A stretch of 7,487 bases of DNA from Propionibacteriaceae bacterium. Lineage in GTDB: Bacteria > Actinomycetota > Actinomycetes > Propionibacteriales > Propionibacteriaceae. Shown here one piece after another: positions 1-4,904 of the stretch (position 1 is its first letter; each line of letters starts with the position of its first letter). A model generated the notes under the pieces. That model was given only the letters and a program-made list of their open reading frames with translations, ran no database searches and was not told the DNA's origin. Location of the stretch: positions 1 to 7,487 of the forward strand of contig CAJPNZ010000130.1 of the NCBI GenBank assembly GCA_905372155.1. The letters run 5' to 3'. Position numbers and translations under genes: made by a program.

Positions 1-55
1 ACTGAACAGCCAACGGCAACCCGATCTTCCCGAGCGCAACAACAGCGATCTTCAC
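1..55 (-). CDS. Nucleotide-sugar dehydrogenase, N-terminal fragment (runs off left edge)
   Basis: Only the first 18 codons lie in the window, read leftward from GTG 55-53. They begin M-K-I-A-V-V-A-L-G-K-I-G-L-P-L-A-V-Q, a beta strand followed by a glycine-rich turn. This is the start typical of UDP-glucose/GDP-mannose/UDP-ManNAc dehydrogenases, which oxidise the C6 hydroxyl of a nucleotide sugar to a uronic acid with two NAD+. The G-x-G-x-x-G Rossmann motif has alanine at the first position (A-L-G-K-I-G), a variant I associate with this family in actinobacteria. The start is supported by a purine-rich Shine-Dalgarno, GGGAAGGG, at 70-63, seven bases upstream. The neighbours are surface-polysaccharide genes, which fits supply of a uronic-acid donor. 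With so few residues the substrate cannot be told, and another Rossmann enzyme cannot be excluded. Confidence 0.7.
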   Translation of the reverse strand, partial: MKIAVVALGKIGLPLAVQ

Positions 56-62
56 AAACCAA

Positions 63-106
63 CCCTTCCCAGACACCTAACAGGCTCACTGCCGCGGATG
101 ATTCTA
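63..106 (-). promoter_or_regulatory. Probable promoter -10 box and RBS for the dehydrogenase gene
   Basis: Reading leftward, TAGAAT at 106-101 fits the actinobacterial -10 consensus TANNNT. It would place the transcription start near 94 and give a leader of about 40 nt. A strong Shine-Dalgarno (GGGAAGGG, 70-63) follows, seven bases before GTG 55. No convincing -35 hexamer is visible at 16-18 bases. The box sits just downstream of the hairpin at 121-155, so this gene is probably transcribed separately from the glycosyltransferase gene. Confidence 0.45.
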
Positions 107-120
107 CCCATCGTGTTTCA

Positions 121-155
121 AGAACCACAGATGGATTGGGAAGCCGTCTGGTTCT
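121..155 (-). terminator. Hairpin terminator after the glycosyltransferase gene
   Basis: Two arms form a stem: AGAAC (121-125) with GTTCT (151-155), then CAGATGG (128-134) with CCGTCTG (144-150). There is a two-base bulge (126-127), one G-U pair and a nine-base loop (135-143). An alternative register pairs AGAACCA with TGGTTCT perfectly over 7 bp. It lies 17 bases after the leftward stop codon at 174-172. The U-tract on the exit side is weak (TTCTTG), as is common in high-GC actinobacteria. Confidence 0.55.
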
Positions 156-171
156 CGGGGGCGGTGTCGGG

Positions 172-1245
172 TCAGCGGGTGAGGTAGCTGCGGAGGGCCG
201 TGGCCGATGCCTTGCCGCTGTGCCAGACGTGCGCGAAGCTGATCCCCTCGCGTCCCAACCGGCGGTAGTGGTCGCGATTCTCGACGATTGTGACGATGGT
301 TTCCTCGAGTTCGTCGGGAGTGGCCTGCACGATGGGTGGCACCTCGGGCATCAGGTCCAGCACCGGGGGGGCGAGGCGTCCGACGGTGACCCGTCCTGCG
401 CTCATGGACTCGATGGCCGCCACCCCGTAGGAACCGGCCAGCAGTTGATCCACCACGATGTCGACGTCGTGTACGAGGGAGCGCATCTCGGAGTGGGGTA
501 CCGACTCGGGGCAGACGTACTCGATCTTTCCCGCGTCGTCGAGTTTCCGGAGCACCGGGTCCACGAACTGGGTGCCCTTGATCGGGGGGATTCGTTTGCT
601 CGGGATGTGCAGCACCCGGGGTTTGGCGCGTTCCAGGAGCGGAGCATCGGTTCTCCAGGCGTTGACGTCCAGGCAGACCGGCAGCCACTCGCCGTCCTCC
701 AGGTCGAGCCTCAGGTCGGGGGTGGAGTAGAACACCGGCCTTCCGGAGTTCTCGGCGATGGCGCGATGCAGCCGGGCGGCGCGGGCCAGGTCGTCGCGCC
801 ACTCCGCGTCCCCCGCGAGATACATGGACCATTTCCCGTTGATCTCGATGTGCCGGCGGGGATCGCGGACGTCGCTTCCGTGGGCGATCAGGGCGGTTTC
901 GTATCCCGCGGCCTTCAGCCAGGCGAGGTCGCCGGCGAACTTGCGTCTGCGTTTCAGGTGGAAGTAGGGCTCGAAACCGTCGAGTGCGACGTGGGTGACG
1001 TTCGCGAACAGTTTCCTGCTCCGCATCCCCCGGGCCACCGGGTTCCGGAACAGGGCGCGATGAATGGGTTTGTCGACCTCGAACCGGAAACCGCCCGACC
1101 CGACCGGGGCCTCGGCGAACGACCACGCCACCACCTCGAGGTGTTTCCTGACGGCCGCCGCCCAGGCCGTCGCCTGCCCGGCATAGTTCGCCGGGCCGAT
1201 GGCCAGACTCGGTGGCTTCACGTTCTTCGAGGTGTGGTCCGACAC
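172..1245 (-). CDS. GT4-like glycosyltransferase
   Basis: A 357-residue protein with no membrane segment, probably a cytoplasmic or membrane-associated sugar transferase acting on a lipid-linked polysaccharide intermediate. The N-terminal part starts a Rossmann-like fold with I-G-P-A-N-Y-A-G-Q-A (residues 16-25), and H-G-S-D-V-R-D-P (122-129) resembles the acceptor-side region of GT-B enzymes. The C-terminal donor-binding half has H-I-P-S (213-216), K-G-T (223-225), V-D-Q-L (265-268) and Y-G-V-A-A-I-E-S-M-S-A-G-R-V (273-286). The last is the usual GT1/GT4 nucleotide-sugar signature around a conserved Glu (E279). The start is GTG at 1245-1243. There is no Shine-Dalgarno, but a TAGCCT box lies six bases upstream, so the mRNA is probably leaderless. 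It is transcribed divergently from the polymerase/flippase unit and ends in a hairpin. The family call is firm; donor and acceptor sugars are unknown. Confidence 0.85.
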   Translation of the reverse strand: MSDHTSKNVKPPSLAIGPANYAGQATAWAAAVRKHLEVVAWSFAEAPVGSGGFRFEVDKPIHRALFRNPVARGMRSRKLFANVTHVALDGFEPYFHLKRRRKFAGDLAWLKAAGYETALIAHGSDVRDPRRHIEINGKWSMYLAGDAEWRDDLARAARLHRAIAENSGRPVFYSTPDLRLDLEDGEWLPVCLDVNAWRTDAPLLERAKPRVLHIPSKRIPPIKGTQFVDPVLRKLDDAGKIEYVCPESVPHSEMRSLVHDVDIVVDQLLAGSYGVAAIESMSAGRVTVGRLAPPVLDLMPEVPPIVQATPDELEETIVTIVENRDHYRRLGREGISFAHVWHSGKASATALRSYLTR

Positions 1246-1251
1246 GACATC

Positions 1252-1257
1252 AGGCTA
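1252..1257 (-). promoter_or_regulatory. -10 box of a leaderless promoter for the glycosyltransferase
   Basis: On the minus strand TAGCCT (1257-1252) is followed by exactly six bases and then GTG at 1245. The predicted transcription start therefore coincides with the first base of the start codon. No purine-rich ribosome site precedes the GTG, which supports leaderless translation. No clear -35 hexamer is seen. Confidence 0.5.
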
Positions 1258-1301
1258 TCGCAGCGTCGCGTAAGCGAGGGAGTCCTGTCTGCCGGACCTC
1301 T

Positions 1302-1307
1302 TATACT
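1302..1307 (+). promoter_or_regulatory. -10 box of a leaderless promoter for the polymerase/flippase unit
   Basis: TATACT, close to the TATAAT ideal, is followed by six bases and then GTG at 1314, so the transcript probably begins at the start codon. The sequence just before 1314 has no Shine-Dalgarno. The -35 region (about 1279-1284) matches TTGACA poorly. This is the best -10 box in the window. Confidence 0.6.
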
Positions 1308-1313
1308 TGCCGC

Positions 1314-2603
1314 GTGCCGAGCCAAGCCAGGACATGGATCGGGCCGCTCGCTTTGGCGGCGGCCTTCCTGCTCCCGATCCTCGTGACCGTCGCCCTGTAC
1401 CTGCCCAGTGGGCTGTTGATGCCGGCCCGGTTGGTGACGCTTCTGCTGGCGGGGCTCGCGGTGGCGCAGTTCCTTTTCCGCCGCGAGCCGCTCCCCAGGG
1501 GCCTCGGTGTCGCGGTGGGGGCGGTGTGTGTCGTGCTCGTCGTCTGTGGGATCGTGGGGGCCATCCGGTTCCCGGGGGCCTCGTCGGTCGAGGTGGCGAC
1601 GGTGTTATTCCTGCTGCTCGGGCTGGCCGCGTCCCTGGTCCTCTCGGACTCTCTTCGTTTCGCTGGGGCGCTGATCGCGGGGTGGGAGGTTTCGGCCGCT
1701 CTGGCGGCCGTGGTCGCGATCTGGGAAGTCGTGACCGCCAGGCACCTGCCGCTCAGCGTCGGGACCCGTTCCTTCGAGGGTGTCGAGGGCTGGAACGAGA
1801 TCACGTCCTTCTTCGACAACCCGAACCTGTACGCCTACCACTGCGTCGTGGCGCTCCTGCTGCTGCCGATCGCGTGGGTTTTGCTGGGGCGTTCCCGGTG
1901 GCGATGGGCGCTGCCCTTTCAGGCTTTGCTGCTGGCCGGGTTGCTGGTGCGTTCCCACGGTCAGATGGCTTTCATGGCCTTCGTCCTGGGTCTGGCCTGG
2001 TGGTGCCTGAGGTCGCGGTGGGGACGGATCGCGTTGCTGGGCGGGCTCGTCACGGTGGCGGGCACCATGGCCCTGCGGCTGCCTCCCGGGTGGAACCTGT
2101 ACCGCTTCGTGGAGGTTGCCCTCGACGGCCTCCGGTGGGAGGACAAGTCGTCCTATATCCGTGCGCACCTGGTGCAGACCGGCTGGTGGATCTCGGAGCG
2201 CACCGGTTTCCTCGGTGCCGGGCCCGGGGGTTTCGAACGGATGGCCCTCGACGAGGCGAATCCCCACCGGTCAACGGGTTTCTCGAACGCCCACTGGGGG
2301 ATGATCGAGGTGCTCGTCAACTACGGGGCCCCGACCCTGGTGGTGTTGTTGGCCGTCCTGGCGGCCGGGGTGGTGTGGGCGGCGCGTTCCGCGCGGAGAC
2401 TCCGGATCGGTGGCGATTCCGCGGGGGCCGCGGTGATGTTCGGGGCGGGGGTGCTGGCGTTGACCCTGCCGGTGGTTTCCATGTCGCACTCGACGTGGTT
2501 GATTCAGCCGCTGACCTCGGTGCATCTGATGATCATGGTGGCTGCCTTCGCCGTCGGCGGACGACGCCTCGGGAAGCTGGAAGAATCTGGACGTGATGAT
2601 TGA
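1314..2603 (+). CDS. O-antigen polymerase/ligase-like membrane protein (Wzy/WaaL type)
   Basis: A 429-residue, very hydrophobic protein with about ten or more predicted membrane spans, beginning at residues 8-27. Family signatures are W-N-E-I-T-S-F-F-D-N-P-N (about 160-171; the F-x-N-P-N motif of O-antigen polymerases), a larger loop containing R-A-H-L-V, G-A-G-P-G-G-F-E (301-308) and H-W-G-M-I-E-V-L-V-N-Y-G (from 327). The last two correspond to the G-x-G-x-x-F and H-N-x-x-L-E-x-L-x-x-x-G motifs of the Wzy_C/O-antigen-ligase family. The role is to polymerise lipid-linked repeat units, or attach the finished chain, on the outer face of the membrane. I chose GTG 1314 over the upstream in-frame GTG 1212. 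The longer start would add 34 Arg/Ser-rich residues and overlap the divergent gene, whereas 1314 sits six bases after TATACT. Its stop overlaps the flippase start. Polymerase and ligase cannot be told apart from sequence alone. Confidence 0.82.
   Translation: MPSQARTWIGPLALAAAFLLPILVTVALYLPSGLLMPARLVTLLLAGLAVAQFLFRREPLPRGLGVAVGAVCVVLVVCGIVGAIRFPGASSVEVATVLFLLLGLAASLVLSDSLRFAGALIAGWEVSAALAAVVAIWEVVTARHLPLSVGTRSFEGVEGWNEITSFFDNPNLYAYHCVVALLLLPIAWVLLGRSRWRWALPFQALLLAGLLVRSHGQMAFMAFVLGLAWWCLRSRWGRIALLGGLVTVAGTMALRLPPGWNLYRFVEVALDGLRWEDKSSYIRAHLVQTGWWISERTGFLGAGPGGFERMALDEANPHRSTGFSNAHWGMIEVLVNYGAPTLVVLLAVLAAGVVWAARSARRLRIGGDSAGAAVMFGAGVLALTLPVVSMSHSTWLIQPLTSVHLMIMVAAFAVGGRRLGKLEESGRDD
2579..2583 (+). 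promoter_or_regulatory. Ribosome binding site of the flippase gene, inside the upstream gene
   Basis: GGAAG lies nine bases before GTG 2593 and twelve before ATG 2596, within the last codons of the polymerase-like gene. The spacing favours GTG 2593, with the adjacent ATG as the alternative. The 8-11 base overlap implies translational coupling. Confidence 0.5.
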
Positions 2604-3891
2604 GAAGCTCCGCGACAAGTTGTCGAAGCACGAGTTCCTGAAGCACGTGCTGGTGCTGATGAGCGGCACCACCATTGCACAGGCCATTCCGATCGCGGCC
2701 TCCCCCATCATCTCGCGTCTCTACTCGCCCCACGAGGTGGGGGTTTTCACGATTTTCATGTCCTTCGTGACGGGTCTGGTGACGGTGTGCACGGGACGCT
2801 ACGAACTGGCCGTCGTGTTGCCCCCCGAGGAACCCGAGGCGCGGGCGCTGGTGAAGCTGTCGCAGCGGGTCAGCACCTGGGTCTGTGCCATTGCCGGTGC
2901 CGTTCTGCTGCTGTTCGCGGGCCCCATCAGCGAGGCCGTCAACGCCCCCGAGGTGAGGTTCTGGTTGCCCTTCGCCGGCCTGGTGGCCTGGGCCTACGCC
3001 CAGGTGTCGATCTTCAACTACTGGTGCAACCGGCGCAAGAAGTATCGCCTGATGGGCACCAACCGGATCAACCAGCAGGCCACCACCGTCAGCACCCAGC
3101 TCGGCATGGGGTTTCTCCACTTCGGGACCACGGGGCTGATCGTCTCCACGCTGCTGGGGCAGCTGGCGGCCAGTTTCACCATGTGGCTCAAGAACCGCTC
3201 CGAGGTGAAGGAGCAGCCGATCGCCCCGCTGAAGGCCGTCGCCTCCGAGCACAGGAAGATGCCGCTGGCCAACGCCCCGGTGGCCGCCCTCGACGCGGTT
3301 CGCACGGAGGGCACCCCGCTCATGATGGCCGCGATGTTCTCGACAGCCGCGACGGGCCAGTTCGGGCAGGCCTGGAAACTGCTGCAAACCCCCGCCAGCC
3401 TGATCAACACGAGCCTTTCACAGGTGTTCTTCAGGTCCTTGGCGACAACCCCCCGCGGTCACATGTCGTCGTTGGTGCGCAAGAGCATCCTGCGTTCCGC
3501 ACTCATCGGCGCGGTTCCGTTCCTGATCATTTTCTTCGCCTCCCCGCCGCTGTTTCCCTTCGTCTTCGGCGATCGCTGGGCCGAGGCCGGGTTGATCGGC
3601 TCCGCCCTGGTTCCGTGGCTGTACGTGAACTTCATCACCTCACCGATCTCCATGTTGTTCGTGGTGGCACGCAGGCAGGGAATCCAGCTCTGGTTCGCGC
3701 TCCCGTTCACCGCCACCCCGTTCGTGTCAATGTTCCTGTTCCACGACACCATCCTGCAGGGCATCTGGGCGCTGTCCCTGGCCATGACGACGATGCTGCT
3801 GGTTTTCCTGGGGTTGGCGCTGTGGGTGGCGCACTCCTACGACCGGGAGGCTGAACCCGAATCCGCGGAGGAACCCGAGGAGTCCATGTAG
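2593..3891 (+). CDS. Wzx-like polysaccharide (oligosaccharide) flippase
   Basis: A 432-residue polytopic membrane protein of the MOP/PST superfamily, with about 12 hydrophobic spans and no signal peptide. The N-terminus is diagnostic: a short amphipathic stretch, then V-L-M-S-G-T-T-I-A-Q-A-I-P-I (21-34), S-P-I-I-S-R-L-Y-S-P-H-E-V-G-V-F (37-52) and G-R-Y-E-L-A-V-V-L-P (68-77). These are hallmarks of Wzx-type lipopolysaccharide/capsule flippases. V-F-G-D-R-W-A-E-A-G (324-333) matches the conserved F-G-x-x-W-x-x-A-G in the second half. It would move undecaprenyl-linked repeat units from the cytoplasmic to the outer face for the polymerase encoded just upstream. The length is normal for the family. 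The C-terminus is a short acidic tail (418-431, rich in Glu/Pro) likely to be cytoplasmic. It overlaps the preceding gene by 11 bases and is followed at once by a terminator hairpin, so the two genes form one unit. Confidence 0.88.
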   Translation: MMIEKLRDKLSKHEFLKHVLVLMSGTTIAQAIPIAASPIISRLYSPHEVGVFTIFMSFVTGLVTVCTGRYELAVVLPPEEPEARALVKLSQRVSTWVCAIAGAVLLLFAGPISEAVNAPEVRFWLPFAGLVAWAYAQVSIFNYWCNRRKKYRLMGTNRINQQATTVSTQLGMGFLHFGTTGLIVSTLLGQLAASFTMWLKNRSEVKEQPIAPLKAVASEHRKMPLANAPVAALDAVRTEGTPLMMAAMFSTAATGQFGQAWKLLQTPASLINTSLSQVFFRSLATTPRGHMSSLVRKSILRSALIGAVPFLIIFFASPPLFPFVFGDRWAEAGLIGSALVPWLYVNFITSPISMLFVVARRQGIQLWFALPFTATPFVSMFLFHDTILQGIWALSLAMTTMLLVFLGLALWVAHSYDREAEPESAEEPEESM

Positions 3892-3897
3892 ACCGGG

Positions 3898-3930
3898 GAG
3901 GAGACCGCCGACTGACCGGCAGGTCTTCTC
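3898..3930 (+). terminator. Hairpin terminator after the flippase gene
   Basis: The stem pairs GAGGAGACC (3898-3906) with GGTCTTCTC (3922-3930), 9 bp with one G-U pair. It continues inward as GCCG (3907-3910) with CGGC (3917-3920), with a one-base bulge at 3921 and a six-base loop. It starts seven bases after the TAG stop. The following bases (TTCGAAATT) are moderately T-rich rather than a true U-tract. It closes the polymerase/flippase unit and isolates it from the deacetylase gene. Confidence 0.65.
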
Positions 3931-4021
3931 TTCGAAATTCCTTCTATCACCCGGGTTGGAGCGCTCCTCATACCCCGGTCCATTCCTTTTCGTAGCGCTT
4001 TTTCTTCACGACTCGAGGGGC
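3931..4021. other. Gene-free stretch upstream of the deacetylase promoter, with short palindromes
   Basis: No gene is seen here. The stretch is less GC-rich than its surroundings and holds CCCGGG (3950-3955), a ten-base palindrome GGAGCGCTCC (3958-3967) and a second AGCGCT (3994-3999). The second copy starts 34 bases after the first (3960), about three helical turns. CCCCGGTC (3973-3980) is an exact inverted copy of GACCGGGG (3891-3898) at the flippase stop. The paired AGCGCT sites just upstream of the expected -35 position could be an operator, but this is a guess. Confidence 0.35.
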
Positions 4022-4034
4022 TACGCTTCCGGCG
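4022..4034 (+). promoter_or_regulatory. Probable promoter (-10 box and start point) for the deacetylase leader
   Basis: TACGCT (4022-4027) fits TANNNT, and the six following bases lead to GTG at 4034. This geometry matches the leaderless promoters at 1252-1257 and 1302-1307. A T-rich stretch (3999-4004, TTTTTC) lies 17 bases upstream where a -35 would be, with poor consensus. If real, transcription starts near 4034 and leaves about 214 nt before the deacetylase start. Confidence 0.4.
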
Positions 4035-4043
4035 TGCCCCAGT

Positions 4044-4073
4044 TCGGGGGGCTCCCGATCGGGCGCCCCCCGA
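4044..4073 (+). repeat. Strong GC hairpin in the leader
   Basis: TCGGGGGGC (4044-4052) pairs perfectly with GCCCCCCGA (4065-4073) over 9 bp. After one T/C mismatch, CCC (4054-4056) pairs with GGG (4061-4063) around a GATC tetraloop. No T-tract follows, so it does not look like an intrinsic terminator. It begins ten bases after the predicted transcription start. Confidence 0.65.
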
Positions 4074-4088
4074 CATCCACCGGAAAGC

Positions 4089-4139
4089 ACACCAGGTATT
4101 GGTTGAGGTGTTTCCACCACACGGCAAAGCCGCAACACC
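4089..4139 (+). repeat. Two competing stems in the leader
   Basis: GGTGTT (4107-4112) can pair downstream with AACACC (4134-4139), enclosing a small hairpin CGGC (4122-4125) / GCCG (4129-4132) with an AAA loop. The same bases GGTGT (4107-4111) can instead pair upstream with ACACC (4089-4093), or locally as GGTG/CACC (4107-4110 with 4115-4118). These pairings exclude one another. Confidence 0.5.
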
Positions 4140-4143
4140 GCTG

Positions 4144-4196
4144 TGTCGCCGTCGGGAATTCCTCGGAACGAAAATTCCCGGGTCCTCCCGGCGACA
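4144..4196 (+). repeat. Nested inverted repeat in the leader
   Basis: An outer stem TGTCGCC (4144-4150) / GGCGACA (4190-4196) of 7 bp encloses an inner perfect 8-bp stem CGGGAATT (4153-4160) / AATTCCCG (4173-4180) with a twelve-base loop. It ends 37 bases before the ribosome binding site at 4233. Confidence 0.55.
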
Positions 4197-4232
4197 ATTC
4201 GGGTCTGGCCTCGGAAATGCCCCCGGGCCGGC

Positions 4233-4239
4233 GGAAAGG
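4233..4239 (+). promoter_or_regulatory. Ribosome binding site that fixes the deacetylase start
   Basis: GGAAAGG is eight bases before TTG 4248. It decides for the TTG start over the upstream in-frame codon at 4143, which would add 35 residues unlike any PIG-L protein and run through the inverted repeats. Confidence 0.65.
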
Positions 4240-4247
4240 CAATCACC

Positions 4248-4886
4248 TTGAACCTCCCACGACGCATCCTCGTCCTCGCCCCGCACACGGATGACGCCGA
4301 ACTCGGGGCGGGTGCCTCAATGGCGAAATGGATCGAGGAGGGCAGCGAGGTCCACGTCTGCGTGTTCTCGACGGCGGAGGATTCCCTCCCGAAGGGGTCG
4401 CGGCCGACCCGCCTCGCGGAGGAGTGTCACGCATCCCTGGACGTGCTGGGTATCCGTGACGACCGGCGCATCGTCTTCCGCTACCCGGTGCGCAAACTCA
4501 GCTACCACCGGCAGGACGTGCTGGAGAACATGGTGCAGCTCGGGCAGGAGATCGCCCCGGAGTGGGTGGTCATCCCCTCCGGTTCCGACCTCCACCAGGA
4601 CCACGCCACCATCCACGACGAGGCCCTGCGAGCCTTCAAACACAAAACCGTGCTGGGCTACGAGCTTCCCTGGAACCACATCACCTTCTGCGCCTCGGCC
4701 TTCGTGACCCTGGAGCGCCGGCACCTCGACAGGAAATGGGAGGCCCTGACCCGCTACGCCTCGCAGCTCGAGCTGGGCAGGCCGTATTTCACCAAGGAAT
4801 TCCACGAGTCCCTGGCCCGGGTGCGGGGCCTCCAGGTCAAGAGCGACTGGGCCGAGGCCTTCGAACTGATCCGCGTGGTGTTCTGA
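4248..4886 (+). CDS. PIG-L/LmbE family N-deacetylase
   Basis: A 212-residue cytoplasmic protein of the zinc-dependent PIG-L/LmbE fold, which removes acetyl groups from N-acetylated sugars. Relatives include MshB, BshB and GlcNAc-PI deacetylase. With TTG 4248 as residue 1, the protein begins a few residues before the first beta strand (I7-L-V-L-A), as usual. The catalytic/metal motif is A-P-H-T-D-D-A-E-L-G (11-20), giving H13 and D16 as metal ligands and D15 as the likely general base. The third ligand lies in S-D-L-H-Q-D-H (113-119), the family's H-x-D-H motif. All key residues are present, so it should be active. In this sugar cluster it most likely deacetylates a sugar nucleotide, a lipid-linked intermediate or a side group of the polysaccharide; the substrate is inferred only from context. 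It has a long structured leader of its own and converges with the epimerase gene. Confidence 0.85.
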   Translation: MNLPRRILVLAPHTDDAELGAGASMAKWIEEGSEVHVCVFSTAEDSLPKGSRPTRLAEECHASLDVLGIRDDRRIVFRYPVRKLSYHRQDVLENMVQLGQEIAPEWVVIPSGSDLHQDHATIHDEALRAFKHKTVLGYELPWNHITFCASAFVTLERRHLDRKWEALTRYASQLELGRPYFTKEFHESLARVRGLQVKSDWAEAFELIRVVF

Positions 4887-4897
4887 CCCCTGAGGGG
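4887..4897. terminator. Short hairpin between convergent genes
   Basis: CCCC (4887-4890) and GGGG (4894-4897) form a compact 4-bp stem with a TGA loop. It lies directly after the deacetylase stop and in the 18-base gap to the epimerase stop. It could act on both strands but has no T-tract and is short, so support is weak. Confidence 0.3.
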
Positions 4898-4904
4898 CGG
4901 CCGG

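Larger units (their letters stand above)
4034..4247 (+). promoter_or_regulatory. Structured leader of the deacetylase gene, candidate cis-regulatory RNA
   Basis: The 214 bases between the predicted transcription start and TTG 4248 contain three separate, strongly pairing regions, at 4044-4073, 4089-4139 and 4144-4196. A plain ribosome site follows at 4233-4239. Such density of long perfect arms in a non-coding leader suggests a folded RNA. The middle region can fold in two exclusive ways. I do not match it to any riboswitch or T-box consensus I know. The alternatives are a small mobile or repeat element, or a leader peptide gene (an 86-codon frame opens at GTG 4034 and ends at 4294, but its codon use is not convincing). 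Confidence 0.4.

Noticed and set aside
136..1386. Long open frame of 416 codons on the plus strand opposite the glycosyltransferase
   Set aside because: Its product is low-complexity Gly/Arg/Val/Asp-rich without any recognisable motif. It is the expected antisense shadow of a G/C-ending coding strand; the minus-strand frame has clear GT4 motifs.
1307..2596. Second long plus-strand frame overlapping the polymerase gene
   Set aside because: It is rich in Gly, Arg and Pro, has no membrane segments and no family motif. The overlapping frame gives a coherent polytopic protein.
3968..4288. Minus-strand frames through the 3892-4247 intergenic region
   Set aside because: They carry no ribosome site or recognisable domain, and overlapping frames are open at once on both strands. 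I saw no transposase motif to support a mobile-element remnant.
4034..4294. 86-codon frame opening with GTG exactly at the predicted transcription start, overlapping the deacetylase start
   Set aside because: Codon third positions are not as G/C-biased as in real genes here, the product shows no fold or motif, and the frame runs through several inverted repeats. A leaderless leader peptide is possible but not supported.
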